This document shows, piece after piece, positions 48,601-56,142 of a stretch of 64,000 nt of DNA (positions are counted from its first letter, which is position 1; the number at the start of each line of letters is the position of its first letter). The stretch lies in the NCBI RefSeq assembly GCF_007744075.1, contig NZ_CP036266.1, positions 7,096,564-7,160,563 of the forward strand, read 5' to 3'. Position numbers and translations under genes: made by a program. This DNA comes from Gimesia chilikensis (lineage in GTDB: Bacteria > Planctomycetota > Planctomycetia > Planctomycetales > Planctomycetaceae). Below the pieces are notes generated by a model. That model was given only the letters and a program-made list of their open reading frames with translations, did not search any database and was not told where the DNA came from.

Positions 48601-49410
48601 ACAGACGGCGGAACACAGCTTTTGAAGAAGATGAACTCGCTGGGGATGTTATCTCTGGAATCCACCTACATCTCCGACAGAGGGCTCAAAGATCTGGAAA
48701 CGCTGCGGGGATTGTATCGACTGAAATTGAATGACACGCATGTCACGGAACAGGGAGTTAAGAACTTTCAGCGTCTCTTGCCAAAATGCCAGATTGAATA
48801 CACAACACCTGTCGCATCGACTCTGCAAAACATTGTGCAGGAACTGAAAGAAGCGGGCGCTGATGTCAGCTTAATCAAACTGGGGAATCACCAGGCAATT
48901 GGTTCCGTGTATTTTCGGAATCCCGTCAAAGGTATCTTCACCGTTGATGACCGAACAGATAAAGCACAAGTGCTCGACAGTTGTCTGATACGGATCTCGG
49001 CACTGAAAGAGTTGAGACAGTTAGGTATTCACTGGCCTGAATTCGACGATGCGAAACTCAAACGTATCAAAAATCTAAAATACCTGTCTGAGCTCGATTT
49101 GACCGGGAGCCGTATTACTGATTCGGGAATCCAGGAATTAGAGGGGATGGTAAACCTGCAAATTCTGAAATTGAATCATACGCAGATCTCAGATAAAGGA
49201 ATTACCGATCTGGTTAAGCTGACTCTGCCTCGGTTGAATCAGCTCGAACTGAACCAGAGTAAAGTGACGGAGGCGTCTCTCGATTCTTTAAAAGCATTGC
49301 AGCATTTGAGAAACCTGTCTCTGACTCATCTGGTGGTTTCGAATCCGCAACTCACAGAATTCAGTCAGGCGCTACCGAACTGTCACATTAAACTCAAAAC
49401 CGAAGAATAG
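45634..49410 (+). CDS. Exported giant leucine-rich repeat protein
   Basis: A 1258-residue protein with a signal peptide (about residues 1-26, ending VEAA). The rest is leucine-rich repeats of about 24 residues, of the cysteine-containing/bacterial type with consensus LxxLxLxxTxITDxGLxxL. The repeats fall into five modules. Each of the first four ends with a cap of the form LPxCxI (PDCKI about 225-229, PKCKI 383-387, PDCQI about 766, PKCQI about 1050), and the last ends PNCHI about 1247. Modules two to five open with a short alpha segment and a Gly/Arg-rich stretch before the next repeats. There is no transmembrane anchor or enzyme domain. Likely a surface or periplasmic binding protein; the ligand is unknown. 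Confidence 0.9.
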   Translation: MRIFSRTILLFSLCVMALIASLVEAADDATISREQAIAIIKQFRGDIKFQKDDAKLDIKSIFFANSKIDDTGLVYLKDFHQMQDLAFYGAQLTGAGLKHLQYFNQLQKLHLVRCPLKDAELVHLKQFPALKHLYIRNAELSDEALKHMQELKQLESLWLVSTKVTDAGLIHLKDLKELSSLNLYETKVSDAGLAQLSGLKKLKYLDLKLTQVSSTAVERLQAQIPDCKIAFDRPILPAHLKVAEEVKQLKGFVRYRDANAHRILSTISLSGPQINDARLSCLKGLSGLKSLTLNQTNVSDQGLVCLKDLTGLTSLTVMQSPITNEGLSHLTGLSHLTALNLSRTAITDAGLKHILSLKHLQRLNLINTGVSSAGVQQIKTALPKCKIETGGSTDVSMQGKTEIAALKALGAHIQNQREYKNGKYTSEYFTSIRFFGNRITDEQLRQLKMIPRLKVVTFIQTNITDKGVEYLSVLSELEQLQLSGTVITDKGVSHLSDLKNLQSLDLNRTGITDQGLVPLNKLPQLKSLNLGGTRITDKGLIHLKTLPSLETLKLYSTGITGSTLNELKPLSKLKTLDLSLTPLNDDGLKTVGELHQLQSISLTKTKITSTGVSHLAPLTKLTYLNLDYTQLDDAALPPLANLTNLSSLNLTKTLVTDAGMIHISKLKALKTLNLNHTKIASVGLDPLKSLTQLYKLGLRETAIDDSGLKTLSSLFHLRSLDLYGTQVTDAGVLHFKNKVIKPTDLNLHGTRITKTGLETLKQEFPDCQIQASPPLDSDIEAILAKLKAAGAYRVRRLRDDGTEQLTIRFYPRLGNQTELPPINERLKLLKGLRTLEELEISDNNLTDPGLKELQHVPELRTLRINAGKLTAEGLKQVAQLKKLNLLQIQNAGITNEQLVELKDMTQLETLVLSGNQITEHGLKHLSGLTNLKGLNLSQNRIYSDGMVHLASLKNLRGLILEGTRVADQGLQDLITLPRLRTLILNGTTITDGGTQLLKKMNSLGMLSLESTYISDRGLKDLETLRGLYRLKLNDTHVTEQGVKNFQRLLPKCQIEYTTPVASTLQNIVQELKEAGADVSLIKLGNHQAIGSVYFRNPVKGIFTVDDRTDKAQVLDSCLIRISALKELRQLGIHWPEFDDAKLKRIKNLKYLSELDLTGSRITDSGIQELEGMVNLQILKLNHTQISDKGITDLVKLTLPRLNQLELNQSKVTEASLDSLKALQHLRNLSLTHLVVSNPQLTEFSQALPNCHIKLKTEE

Positions 49411-49778
49411 CCAACACGCTCGCGGTATTAACCCTTCCCCGCACCTACACAAAAGCATATACACCTGTACTGTTATTCCGCTGGTATCAATTGTAAGACA
49501 CAGTGTCCACGTCGAGTGTGGGAATTAGTGAAAAGATTTTTTCGGGTGATCTCACTGAATTCGAGGAGAAACTGGTGGTCAACATCGTGTGCATATCTAT
49601 AAATGGTCGATATTTATAAAGAATTAACAAAACCGGCGCGCATATAAAATATGCGGGTCGTACGACGGAAATCGTTCCCTCTTGTTTGAGCGTTGACTTT
49701 TTTCTTTTACTTAGTTCAGGGCCAGCCGTATAATTAAGATTCATTAGAAGTAAGCTACGTTTGTATTTGGAGTCATTT
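49411..49778. other. Intergenic region upstream of the FHA gene
   Basis: No supported gene. A perfect palindrome CGCATAT-AAA-ATATGCG lies at 49639-49655, and a sigma-70-like promoter follows at 49706-49734. Confidence 0.5.
49706..49734 (+). promoter_or_regulatory. Candidate sigma-70 promoter of the FHA gene
   Basis: TTTACT (49706-49711), 17 bases, then the consensus TATAAT (49729-49734). The -10 lies 44 bases upstream of the FHA start codon. The palindrome 51 bases upstream of the -35 could be an operator. Confidence 0.45.
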
Positions 49779-50345
49779 ATGGCAGTCTGTTTAGTCCCCG
49801 TGAACCAGGGTCGCCCCATTGTGTTAGATAAGGCGATCATTCTTGTTGGACGGCATCCGGACTGCGATATCGTCATCACCGACAGCCCGAAGATTTCCCG
49901 CAAACACTGCTGCCTGGCGATTGTCAACGATCGCCCGGTCATCCGCGATTTAGGCAGCATGAACGGGGTTTACGTCAACGGAACCCGCATCGATTCGGAA
50001 GTTCGTCTGAAGCTGCACGACGAAATCAAGATCGGTAACGTCGCTTACCACCTGGAAAACATCGGTGCGGACGACAAGAAGAAACAGGAACCGAAGGAAA
50101 ATACCCTCAGTTCCGACGACTCCCCAACCAAGGCTCCTTCTGTACAGCATTTCAAAAAGCCTGGCAAAGACATCGACATCTCTCAGCAGTTCCCCGTCGC
50201 GATTTCCGAAAGCGGCCAGAACGTAAAAGCGAACGAGAATCTGGACAGCCACGAGCTGGACGCTGATGATGAAGATGAAGAAGGCAATTATTCGGACAGC
50301 TTCGAGGGACACGGCTCGAACATCGAGTTCATTTCTTCTTCGTAG
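49779..50345 (+). CDS. FHA-domain protein
   Basis: A 188-residue protein starting at ATG 49779 after TTGGAGT; an ATG six codons upstream is less likely. The forkhead-associated domain (about residues 15-95) has GRHPDCDIVI, the phosphothreonine-binding ISRKHCCL and LGSMNGVYVNGTRI. The C-terminal half is acidic and low-complexity (DADDEDEEGN). It would bind phosphothreonine proteins in a Ser/Thr kinase pathway, but no kinase gene is adjacent. It converges with the YfhO-like gene, overlapping it by 17 bases at the 3' ends. Confidence 0.9.
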   Translation: MAVCLVPVNQGRPIVLDKAIILVGRHPDCDIVITDSPKISRKHCCLAIVNDRPVIRDLGSMNGVYVNGTRIDSEVRLKLHDEIKIGNVAYHLENIGADDKKKQEPKENTLSSDDSPTKAPSVQHFKKPGKDIDISQQFPVAISESGQNVKANENLDSHELDADDEDEEGNYSDSFEGHGSNIEFISSS

Positions 50346-52467
50346 GCGCTTCTACTCCGGTCTGCTCAGCAGGCGGAAACTGCCTCCCCCGATTTTTCAT
50401 CTGAAATAACAGCGGGTGCCAGAACCGGAAATGGGCGATCGTCATGATCACCAGCAGCGTGATACAACTGATGATCCCGCCAATCAGAAACCAGCCCGAC
50501 TGGTATGCCCAGATCACTTCATGCTGCCCCGCGGGAAGTTTCACGCCCCGGTACATGCCATCCACCAGTTCCGCTTCGGCAGGCTGACCATCCACGTAGA
50601 CCGACCAGCCGGGATACATGAGATCGGTCAGGATCAGCGTGTCTTCTTCCGGCGTCTCTGCCTCAATGACAATTTCATTGGCCCGGTAGGACTTAATCTC
50701 TGCCTGCTGATCAGCCACGGGATGTGACCAGGCAACGCGACCGCGGGACCCTTCGAGTTCATAGAAGTAGACCGGTTCATCGAAGCGGCCCCAGGCGGGA
50801 TTGATCACCGCATCGAAATCACTCCACACCGGTTTGACCGGCCAGCGACTCAGGTCCAGTGGATGCTGACTCAGGATATGTGTCACCCCTGCTTTTCTCA
50901 ACCATTCAATCTGCTCTGGCGTGGCTGGTTCTTTAAAAGGCAGCGGTTCCGGCATGGCCACCGCGGGGTCGAAATACTGCTCGGGGCCGATGCCCAGATA
51001 GACGGGCGTGGAAGCCACGCCGATCAAGGTCGGCAGGTTTGCGCCCGGGGCAAACAAGCGCACCGGCTGACCGTATTTGCTGGTAATCTCTCGGAGGGCA
51101 CTCTTATCGACATTGTTAATCGGTGGATTCGGGATGACCGTGGCATAGGTCACGTAGCGGCTGACGACCCAGAAATCCGCCGTGGTAAACAGGCAGACTA
51201 ACGTCACCACACCAATCTGAATCGTGGGTTTCCAGTGGGCGATGAGACGCTCCAGGCAGACACCGGCGATTACCGCGACCGCGAATGTCGTAACGATGCC
51301 GTAGCGTCCGGGACCGGTAAAGAAACTGAAGCCGGGGATGTGCCTGGTGATCGGCATTAACCAGCCGGGCGTATAAAGGAGTGCCAGAAAACCGATGATT
51401 GCCAGTAAGACCAGTCGTCGATCACGTGTCCACGCTCCGGAAAATGTACCGTAAATCAACAGCAGCAGTGCGGCAATCCCGAAGTAGAGATGTGCTTCTA
51501 CCTGATTTGTGGCTTCCGAACCGGGAGCCAGCCCTGCGTCGAGATTGACTTCATAAGGATACCAGGCCCAGGGAGCGACGATCTGCGACAGGTACCAGAC
51601 GGGAATATGGCCATAACCGGGCTTATGCGAACGTTCGCCTACCTCGGCCCGCTGACTGTGCTGTTTGAGTTCCCAGGTCGGCGCCAGTTGAACTGCTGAC
51701 AGTGCGTAGGTCGAAACAAAGGCCAGCAGCAACAGGATGACCGTGCGTCTGCGATAGGGCTTGAGTGCTTCGGTGGTTTCATCACGACTGAACCAGATGC
51801 GAGCGGGGATATAGACCAGCAGCATCAGTTGAGTGATGAAGGCCAGGTTAAAGTGGCCAGGCAGGATCTGCATACTGAGTGCGAAGCAGAGTAGAATCGG
51901 GTAGCGCCAGAAGCGGGTCTGGAAGAATGATTCCACACACCAGAGCGTCAATGGGAGCCAGGCTCCGCCGATGATGGCCCATTCCAGACAGATCCGTGAC
52001 GGAAACCAGCCGTAGGTGTAGACCAGCCCCGCGAAGAGTGCTGCCGCGATCGAATAACCAATCCGCCTGACATACAGAGCCGTGAAGACAAAGGCGAGGA
52101 TGTAATGCAGAAGCTGTACGAAGTTATAAGCGGTATTCACGGGCAGAAAGCGGTAGGCGAAATAGTTGAACGGATAGAAGGCGCCGGTCTGGCTTTCCGC
52201 GACGAGGGGGAAACCATGACCGATGTAGGAATTCCAGAGCGGGAATTCGCCGGCCTGCAGGCGTTCTGCAAAGAAAGTTTTCTGCGGGAAGAAATAGGTA
52301 TAGAGGTCGCCGCCAATCAGTCCCCCACCTGACCAGAGACCGCTCCAGAAGACCCACGTCAGCGCGACGGCCATAATCAGAATGATGCCGGCAAACAGGG
52401 GTGTGCCGAGCGGTTTTGTTTCCGCAGAGGGGGTCGGTTCGGCTTTCTTCTGGGGGGAACGACTCAA
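50329..52467 (-). CDS. YfhO-like polytopic membrane protein
   Basis: A 712-residue membrane protein with about a dozen hydrophobic segments spread over residues 25-430 and one near 670-690. The first periplasmic loop contains GGDLYTYFFPQKTFFAER and FPLWNSYIGHGFPL, the signature of the YfhO/GT-C-like superfamily, in which an acidic residue (here the Asp of GGD) is the likely catalytic base. The C-terminal 200 residues form a soluble domain with a beta-sandwich end (YPGWSVYVDGQPAE). YfhO proteins transfer sugars from lipid carriers to cell-surface polymers. The acceptor is unknown. Confidence 0.85.
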   Translation of the reverse strand: MSRSPQKKAEPTPSAETKPLGTPLFAGIILIMAVALTWVFWSGLWSGGGLIGGDLYTYFFPQKTFFAERLQAGEFPLWNSYIGHGFPLVAESQTGAFYPFNYFAYRFLPVNTAYNFVQLLHYILAFVFTALYVRRIGYSIAAALFAGLVYTYGWFPSRICLEWAIIGGAWLPLTLWCVESFFQTRFWRYPILLCFALSMQILPGHFNLAFITQLMLLVYIPARIWFSRDETTEALKPYRRRTVILLLLAFVSTYALSAVQLAPTWELKQHSQRAEVGERSHKPGYGHIPVWYLSQIVAPWAWYPYEVNLDAGLAPGSEATNQVEAHLYFGIAALLLLIYGTFSGAWTRDRRLVLLAIIGFLALLYTPGWLMPITRHIPGFSFFTGPGRYGIVTTFAVAVIAGVCLERLIAHWKPTIQIGVVTLVCLFTTADFWVVSRYVTYATVIPNPPINNVDKSALREITSKYGQPVRLFAPGANLPTLIGVASTPVYLGIGPEQYFDPAVAMPEPLPFKEPATPEQIEWLRKAGVTHILSQHPLDLSRWPVKPVWSDFDAVINPAWGRFDEPVYFYELEGSRGRVAWSHPVADQQAEIKSYRANEIVIEAETPEEDTLILTDLMYPGWSVYVDGQPAEAELVDGMYRGVKLPAGQHEVIWAYQSGWFLIGGIISCITLLVIMTIAHFRFWHPLLFQMKNRGRQFPPAEQTGVEAPTKKK

Positions 52468-52500
52468 GCGACTGGACCTTGTGCTGACTGAATACTGTCT

Positions 52501-52550
52501 GAAATAAAAAAAGCAGGCGGCTGAATACCTGCGTGTATTCTAAGCCGCCT
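52501..52550 (-). terminator. Bipartite-stem terminator of the microcompartment operon
   Basis: Read on the minus strand, AGGCGGCT and GTATTC's partner form a 14-base stem split by a TA bulge: AGGCGGCT-TA-GAATAC, loop ACGCAG, GTATTC-AGCCGCCT. It is followed by GC and a run of seven T. It lies 33 bases beyond the last gene of the operon. Confidence 0.88.
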
Positions 52551-52582
52551 ACTCTGATGTCTCAACAGACTGCGTCCGGAAG

Positions 52583-53800
52583 TTAGTTACCGAACATGCG
52601 GTTCAGGCGTGCCTGATGATAGGCCAGCTTTTCTGCGGAACTCATGGCTGCGAAATTCGGAGCTTCCTGAGTCTTCCCTGCTGCGGGTGTAGCCGCTGCT
52701 TTCTCTGCGGATGGGGTCGCCGGCTTACCGCCTGCTTTCTTCTCCGGAAAGCTGAAGGTTTTGCCGTCTTCACCGCCATAGCTCATCACGGCGGTCTGGT
52801 AAGTCAGGTCGGTTTCGAGATCGCGGTGCGGTTTGATGCCCAGTTCCTGTAGAACGCCGTGATAGGCTTTGACGGCATCTGCGGGTTGGATTTTGTCTTC
52901 GACCAGGTAACGCAGAAACTGAATAAAGGCGAGCTGATGTTCTGCCTGGTTGATCTTACGACCAAAGAGGGCGACACGGGCTCCGTATTTACGAGCATCG
53001 TAGATCAGCTGGAAGGCATCGAGAGTCGTGCCTGCCGAACCGCCGAGAATACCGACGACGAGGTGCGGATCATAGGCGACCAGTTCTTCCATGGCCCGTG
53101 GACCGTGGTAGACCATTTTCAGAAAGACGGGACGTCCCGCCGAAGCAACGCCGGCCAGAGTCCGGGCGATCAGGTCGTTAATGAACCCGGGAGCCAGATC
53201 TGCAGCGACCGCGTTACTGATGTTCGGATCGAAAATCTCGAGGAAGTGGCGGAACTTCTTACGTTCGGCTTCTTCGCGAAATTCCTTGTAGCGTTCAAGG
53301 GTCGCGAGGTCTTCTTCGAGATTGTTATTAAAGGTTACTGAGTAAAGACCCAAGTCAGCACCGTAGGCGCGTTCTTCAGGCTTACAATCGAGATGTCCAC
53401 ACTGGATGTGGTCCAGGCTGGCCGACCGGAATGGTTTGGCCGGCGGCAGATGCAGTTTGCCTCCGCGGGGAACGTGCACGTCGGTGGTGTCGTTCGCCCG
53501 GGCGGCGGGAGTGATCGGCGAGTTGTCAAACAATCGCTCGTCGATCGTCAGTTTCTCGCTGGTACTGGCAGACATCAGGACGATGTCGACCACTTCCTGC
53601 TTGATGACTTCGCGAATCTGCTGACGGTATTCTGCCAGCGTTTTGTATTTGAGTTCCTGGTCGTGCCGTTCCGGAGAGAGTCCGGGGGCACCGATGCCGA
53701 AGGCCATGTCGGCGTCTTTGGCATCAGCAATGATAAACTCTTTCGAGCCGCTGGGGTCAGCGTGAATTGACTGAAGCTTCCTGTCGAGAGATTTTTCCAT
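52583..53800 (-). CDS. Aldolase-like TIM-barrel protein with C-terminal encapsulation peptide
   Basis: A 405-residue protein (ATG 53800; GTG 53803 is an alternative one codon up) at the 3' end of the BMC operon. The central part resembles class I aldolases of the DeoC/FbaB type: FLKMVYHGP (the Lys, about 228, is at the position of the Schiff-base Lys) and VVGILGGSAGTTLDAFQLIY with GARVALFGRKIN, a typical phosphate-binding end of a TIM barrel. After residue 350 an Ala/Pro/Lys-rich linker leads to an amphipathic helix (MSSAEKLAYHQARLNRMFGN). This is the usual build of a BMC encapsulation peptide. The substrate is unknown; the aldolase assignment is inference. Confidence 0.75.
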   Translation of the reverse strand: MEKSLDRKLQSIHADPSGSKEFIIADAKDADMAFGIGAPGLSPERHDQELKYKTLAEYRQQIREVIKQEVVDIVLMSASTSEKLTIDERLFDNSPITPAARANDTTDVHVPRGGKLHLPPAKPFRSASLDHIQCGHLDCKPEERAYGADLGLYSVTFNNNLEEDLATLERYKEFREEAERKKFRHFLEIFDPNISNAVAADLAPGFINDLIARTLAGVASAGRPVFLKMVYHGPRAMEELVAYDPHLVVGILGGSAGTTLDAFQLIYDARKYGARVALFGRKINQAEHQLAFIQFLRYLVEDKIQPADAVKAYHGVLQELGIKPHRDLETDLTYQTAVMSYGGEDGKTFSFPEKKAGGKPATPSAEKAAATPAAGKTQEAPNFAAMSSAEKLAYHQARLNRMFGN

Positions 53801-53872
53801 CACACAATCATTTCAAAAACAAAACGCAAAAGCAGAACGCATAAAACACTTCAGGGGTCACCCGGCTGAGAA

Positions 53873-54799
53873 TCAGCCGAGGACTTTGTCGACGGTTTCC
53901 CTCAGGACCCGGCCAGACTGGGTCAGAGCCAGCTGTTCTTTGGGCCAGAGTTCGATTTCCAGGTGCTGCATGACGCCGGTGCGTCCCATGACGGTCGGAA
54001 CCGAAATACAGACATCCCGCAGACCAAAGGCACCATCCTGCAGTGATGAAACCGGCAGAATGCGACGCTGATCAAGGGCGATACAGTGCACGACATCGGC
54101 GATACTCACGCCGACAGCGAAACCAGCTCCGCCCTTTTTCTTGATGACTTCGGCTCCGCTGCCACGAGTTTTCTTTTCGACTTCGGCAATCAGACCGGCA
54201 TTCACACCAGGGAACTTATCCAGAGGGAGTCCGCCGACCTGGGCAGCTGACCAGACAGGAACCATGCTGTCGCCGTGCTCGCCGAGAATCAGGGTGGAAA
54301 CCTGTGTCGGAGGGACATCCAGACGGGCTGCCAGCATACTGCGAAGACGGGTGGTATCGAGAACGGTACCCAGACCGATGACCTGCTGAGGCGGCAGTCC
54401 GAGTTCTTTCATGGCCAGGTAGGTCAGCACGTCGACCGGGTTGGAGACGACGAAGACAATCGCTCCGGGTTTGGTGCCAACACGTTTGACGTCAGCCAGG
54501 ATGTTTTTGAAGAGTTCAACGTTGCGGTTGATCAGGTCCAGGCGGCTTTCATCGGGCTTACGACGCAGACCGGCGGTGATGACGATTACGTCGCTGTCTT
54601 TCACCAGTTCGGTGCCCCCCGCATAAATCTTCTGATCTGCGGTCAGAGAACTGCCGTGCAGCAGGTCCAGGGCCTGGCCTTCGACCAGTTCCTGATTGAC
54701 GTCTACCAGAGCGATTTCCCGGACAATGCCTCCGGCCTGTAATGCAAAGGCAGCACAGGAACCGACGAGTCCCCCACCACCGATAATACTGACATTCAT
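53873..54799 (-). CDS. L-lactate/malate dehydrogenase family protein
   Basis: A 308-residue NAD-dependent 2-hydroxyacid dehydrogenase. ATG 54799 is used because the family begins at MNVSIIGGGGLVGSCAA; the frame runs 14 codons further upstream. The Rossmann glycines, the active-site loop ITAGLRRKPDESR, VSNPVDVLTYLA and the catalytic GEHGDSMVP are present. In the loop, the position that is Gln in lactate dehydrogenases is Arg (about residue 80, RKP), as in malate dehydrogenases. Within the BMC operon it may recycle NAD+/NADH for the aldehyde dehydrogenase. No encapsulation peptide is seen, so it may act outside the shell. Confidence 0.85.
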   Translation of the reverse strand: MNVSIIGGGGLVGSCAAFALQAGGIVREIALVDVNQELVEGQALDLLHGSSLTADQKIYAGGTELVKDSDVIVITAGLRRKPDESRLDLINRNVELFKNILADVKRVGTKPGAIVFVVSNPVDVLTYLAMKELGLPPQQVIGLGTVLDTTRLRSMLAARLDVPPTQVSTLILGEHGDSMVPVWSAAQVGGLPLDKFPGVNAGLIAEVEKKTRGSGAEVIKKKGGAGFAVGVSIADVVHCIALDQRRILPVSSLQDGAFGLRDVCISVPTVMGRTGVMQHLEIELWPKEQLALTQSGRVLRETVDKVLG

Positions 54800-54864
54800 G
54801 ATCAAATCTTTTCTATTTATGACGAAGTGAGCTATAAACAATTCTGCAAACGTTTACCCGGGGA

Positions 54865-55755
54865 TTACTGTCCCAGGGCTGACATGACCTGATCGGTGAT
54901 CGCTTTGATCAGCTGATCTGAGTTGCCGCCGGCAGGTGCTGCTGCGGGCTGGGTCGATGGTTTCTGCAGGTATCCCGGGTAACTGGGAGCTGGCTCAAAC
55001 GCTTTCTGCTGCGGCAGACCTTCGGTATAACCTTCCCGGAAGGCGCTGTTGCCACAGAGATCACAGTCTTCAACGTGGAAACGGGGATCATCGAAACCGA
55101 GCTTCTGCTTCAGGTCGAGCAGTTCGCGGGTTTCATTTTCCGTAAAGTAGTTGATGCGTCCGAGCTGCTTGGAGAGCAGCAGGATTTTACAGTACGCATC
55201 CAGAATTTCGGTTTTCCAGTAAGCGTCTTCCAGTGACTTACCGAAGCTGACGGTACCATGACCGGTCAGAATGATCGTGTTGGTGCCCCCTTTGAGGAAA
55301 GGCAGTACGGTGTCGGCGAATTTCTGTCCGCCCGGTGTTTCGTAAGGAGCCATAGGAACTTCGCCCATGAAGACTTCGACTTCGGGCAGCACACACTGTG
55401 GGATCGGCTCGCGGGCAACAGCGAAGGCAGTCGCGTGAGGCGGGTGACAGTGCACGACGGCTTTGACGTCGGGACGTTCTTTCATGATCGAAAGGTGCAG
55501 CAGGATTTCGCTGGTCCGCTTGCGGGTACCGGCGATCTGGTTGCCATCCAGGTCAACCGCACAGATGTCTTCGGGATTCATAAACCCTTTGCAGATCATC
55601 GTGGGTGAGCAGAGTACTTCGTTTTCGCCTACACGAATCGAGATGTTACCGTCGTTGGCAGCCGCGAAGCCTTTGTTGTAGACGCGACGTCCGATTTCGC
55701 AGATCTCTTCTTTCAGTTTCCGGTCGTGAATTCCACTGTTCCATTGACTCGACAT
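54865..55755 (-). CDS. pvmN: Class II aldolase for fuculose/rhamnulose 1-phosphate, encapsulated
   Basis: A 296-residue zinc aldolase that would split L-fuculose- or L-rhamnulose-1-phosphate into DHAP and L-lactaldehyde. ATG 55755 follows GGGAG. The fold shows NDGNISIRV, the zinc ligands HCHPPH (102-107) and GHG (165-167), and the acidic PEVEVFMGEVP. A CxxC pair (CDLC, 231-234) follows, unusual for the family. The C-terminus has a Pro/Ala linker and the amphipathic helix SDQLIKAITDQVMSALGQ (279-296), a clear encapsulation-peptide candidate. PvmN is the name of the homologue in the Planctopirus limnophila microcompartment; the assignment here is by similarity and context. Confidence 0.9.
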   Translation of the reverse strand: MSSQWNSGIHDRKLKEEICEIGRRVYNKGFAAANDGNISIRVGENEVLCSPTMICKGFMNPEDICAVDLDGNQIAGTRKRTSEILLHLSIMKERPDVKAVVHCHPPHATAFAVAREPIPQCVLPEVEVFMGEVPMAPYETPGGQKFADTVLPFLKGGTNTIILTGHGTVSFGKSLEDAYWKTEILDAYCKILLLSKQLGRINYFTENETRELLDLKQKLGFDDPRFHVEDCDLCGNSAFREGYTEGLPQQKAFEPAPSYPGYLQKPSTQPAAAPAGGNSDQLIKAITDQVMSALGQ

Positions 55756-55814
55756 GGTTTTGACTCCCAACGTAAATTTAAAAAGTATGTGTTTTCAGTT
55801 TGTGTGACTGGTCG

Positions 55815-56096
55815 TTAGTAAACTTCAACCTGATCCAGGATGGCCGACACATAGGCGTCGATCGGTTTGGTATCAGGATTAAAGGGAGCTGCTGCTTCCG
55901 CTCCTTCACTGACAGCAATCAGGCTGCCAGGTGAAGCACCCAACTCATCGTAGATCACAAACGGTTCCGTTTTCTTTTTCTTGTTTGTGTTCAGTTCGTC
56001 GCTCTTCAAGGGAATCCCGATAATCCACCGCGCGCCGTCCAGACTCGGATGCTTGCGTGACAGTGTCACTTTGCCGATGACTTCTGCGATTTTCAT
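55815..56096 (-). CDS. Microcompartment vertex protein (BMC-P, EutN/CcmL family)
   Basis: A 93-residue pentamer-forming shell protein. ATG 56096 (MKIAEVIGKVTLSRKHPSLDG) is the family start; the open frame extends 27 codons upstream without similarity. The fold markers GKVTLSRKHPSL, FVIYDELGASPGSLIAVSEG and the final IDAYVSAILDQVEV fit EutN/CcmL. It caps vertices of the icosahedral shell. One of three such genes in this operon; by order it would correspond to pvmM of P. limnophila, but I have not verified that. Confidence 0.92.
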   Translation of the reverse strand: MKIAEVIGKVTLSRKHPSLDGARWIIGIPLKSDELNTNKKKKTEPFVIYDELGASPGSLIAVSEGAEAAAPFNPDTKPIDAYVSAILDQVEVY

Positions 56097-56142
56097 AATC
56101 TGGTTCCCTGTGTTGTTCCCTGAATTTGACTTTGCAGCCCAC

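Noticed and set aside
49487-49960. 157-codon minus-strand frame
   Set aside because: Mostly antisense to the FHA domain and its promoter region. No recognisable protein.
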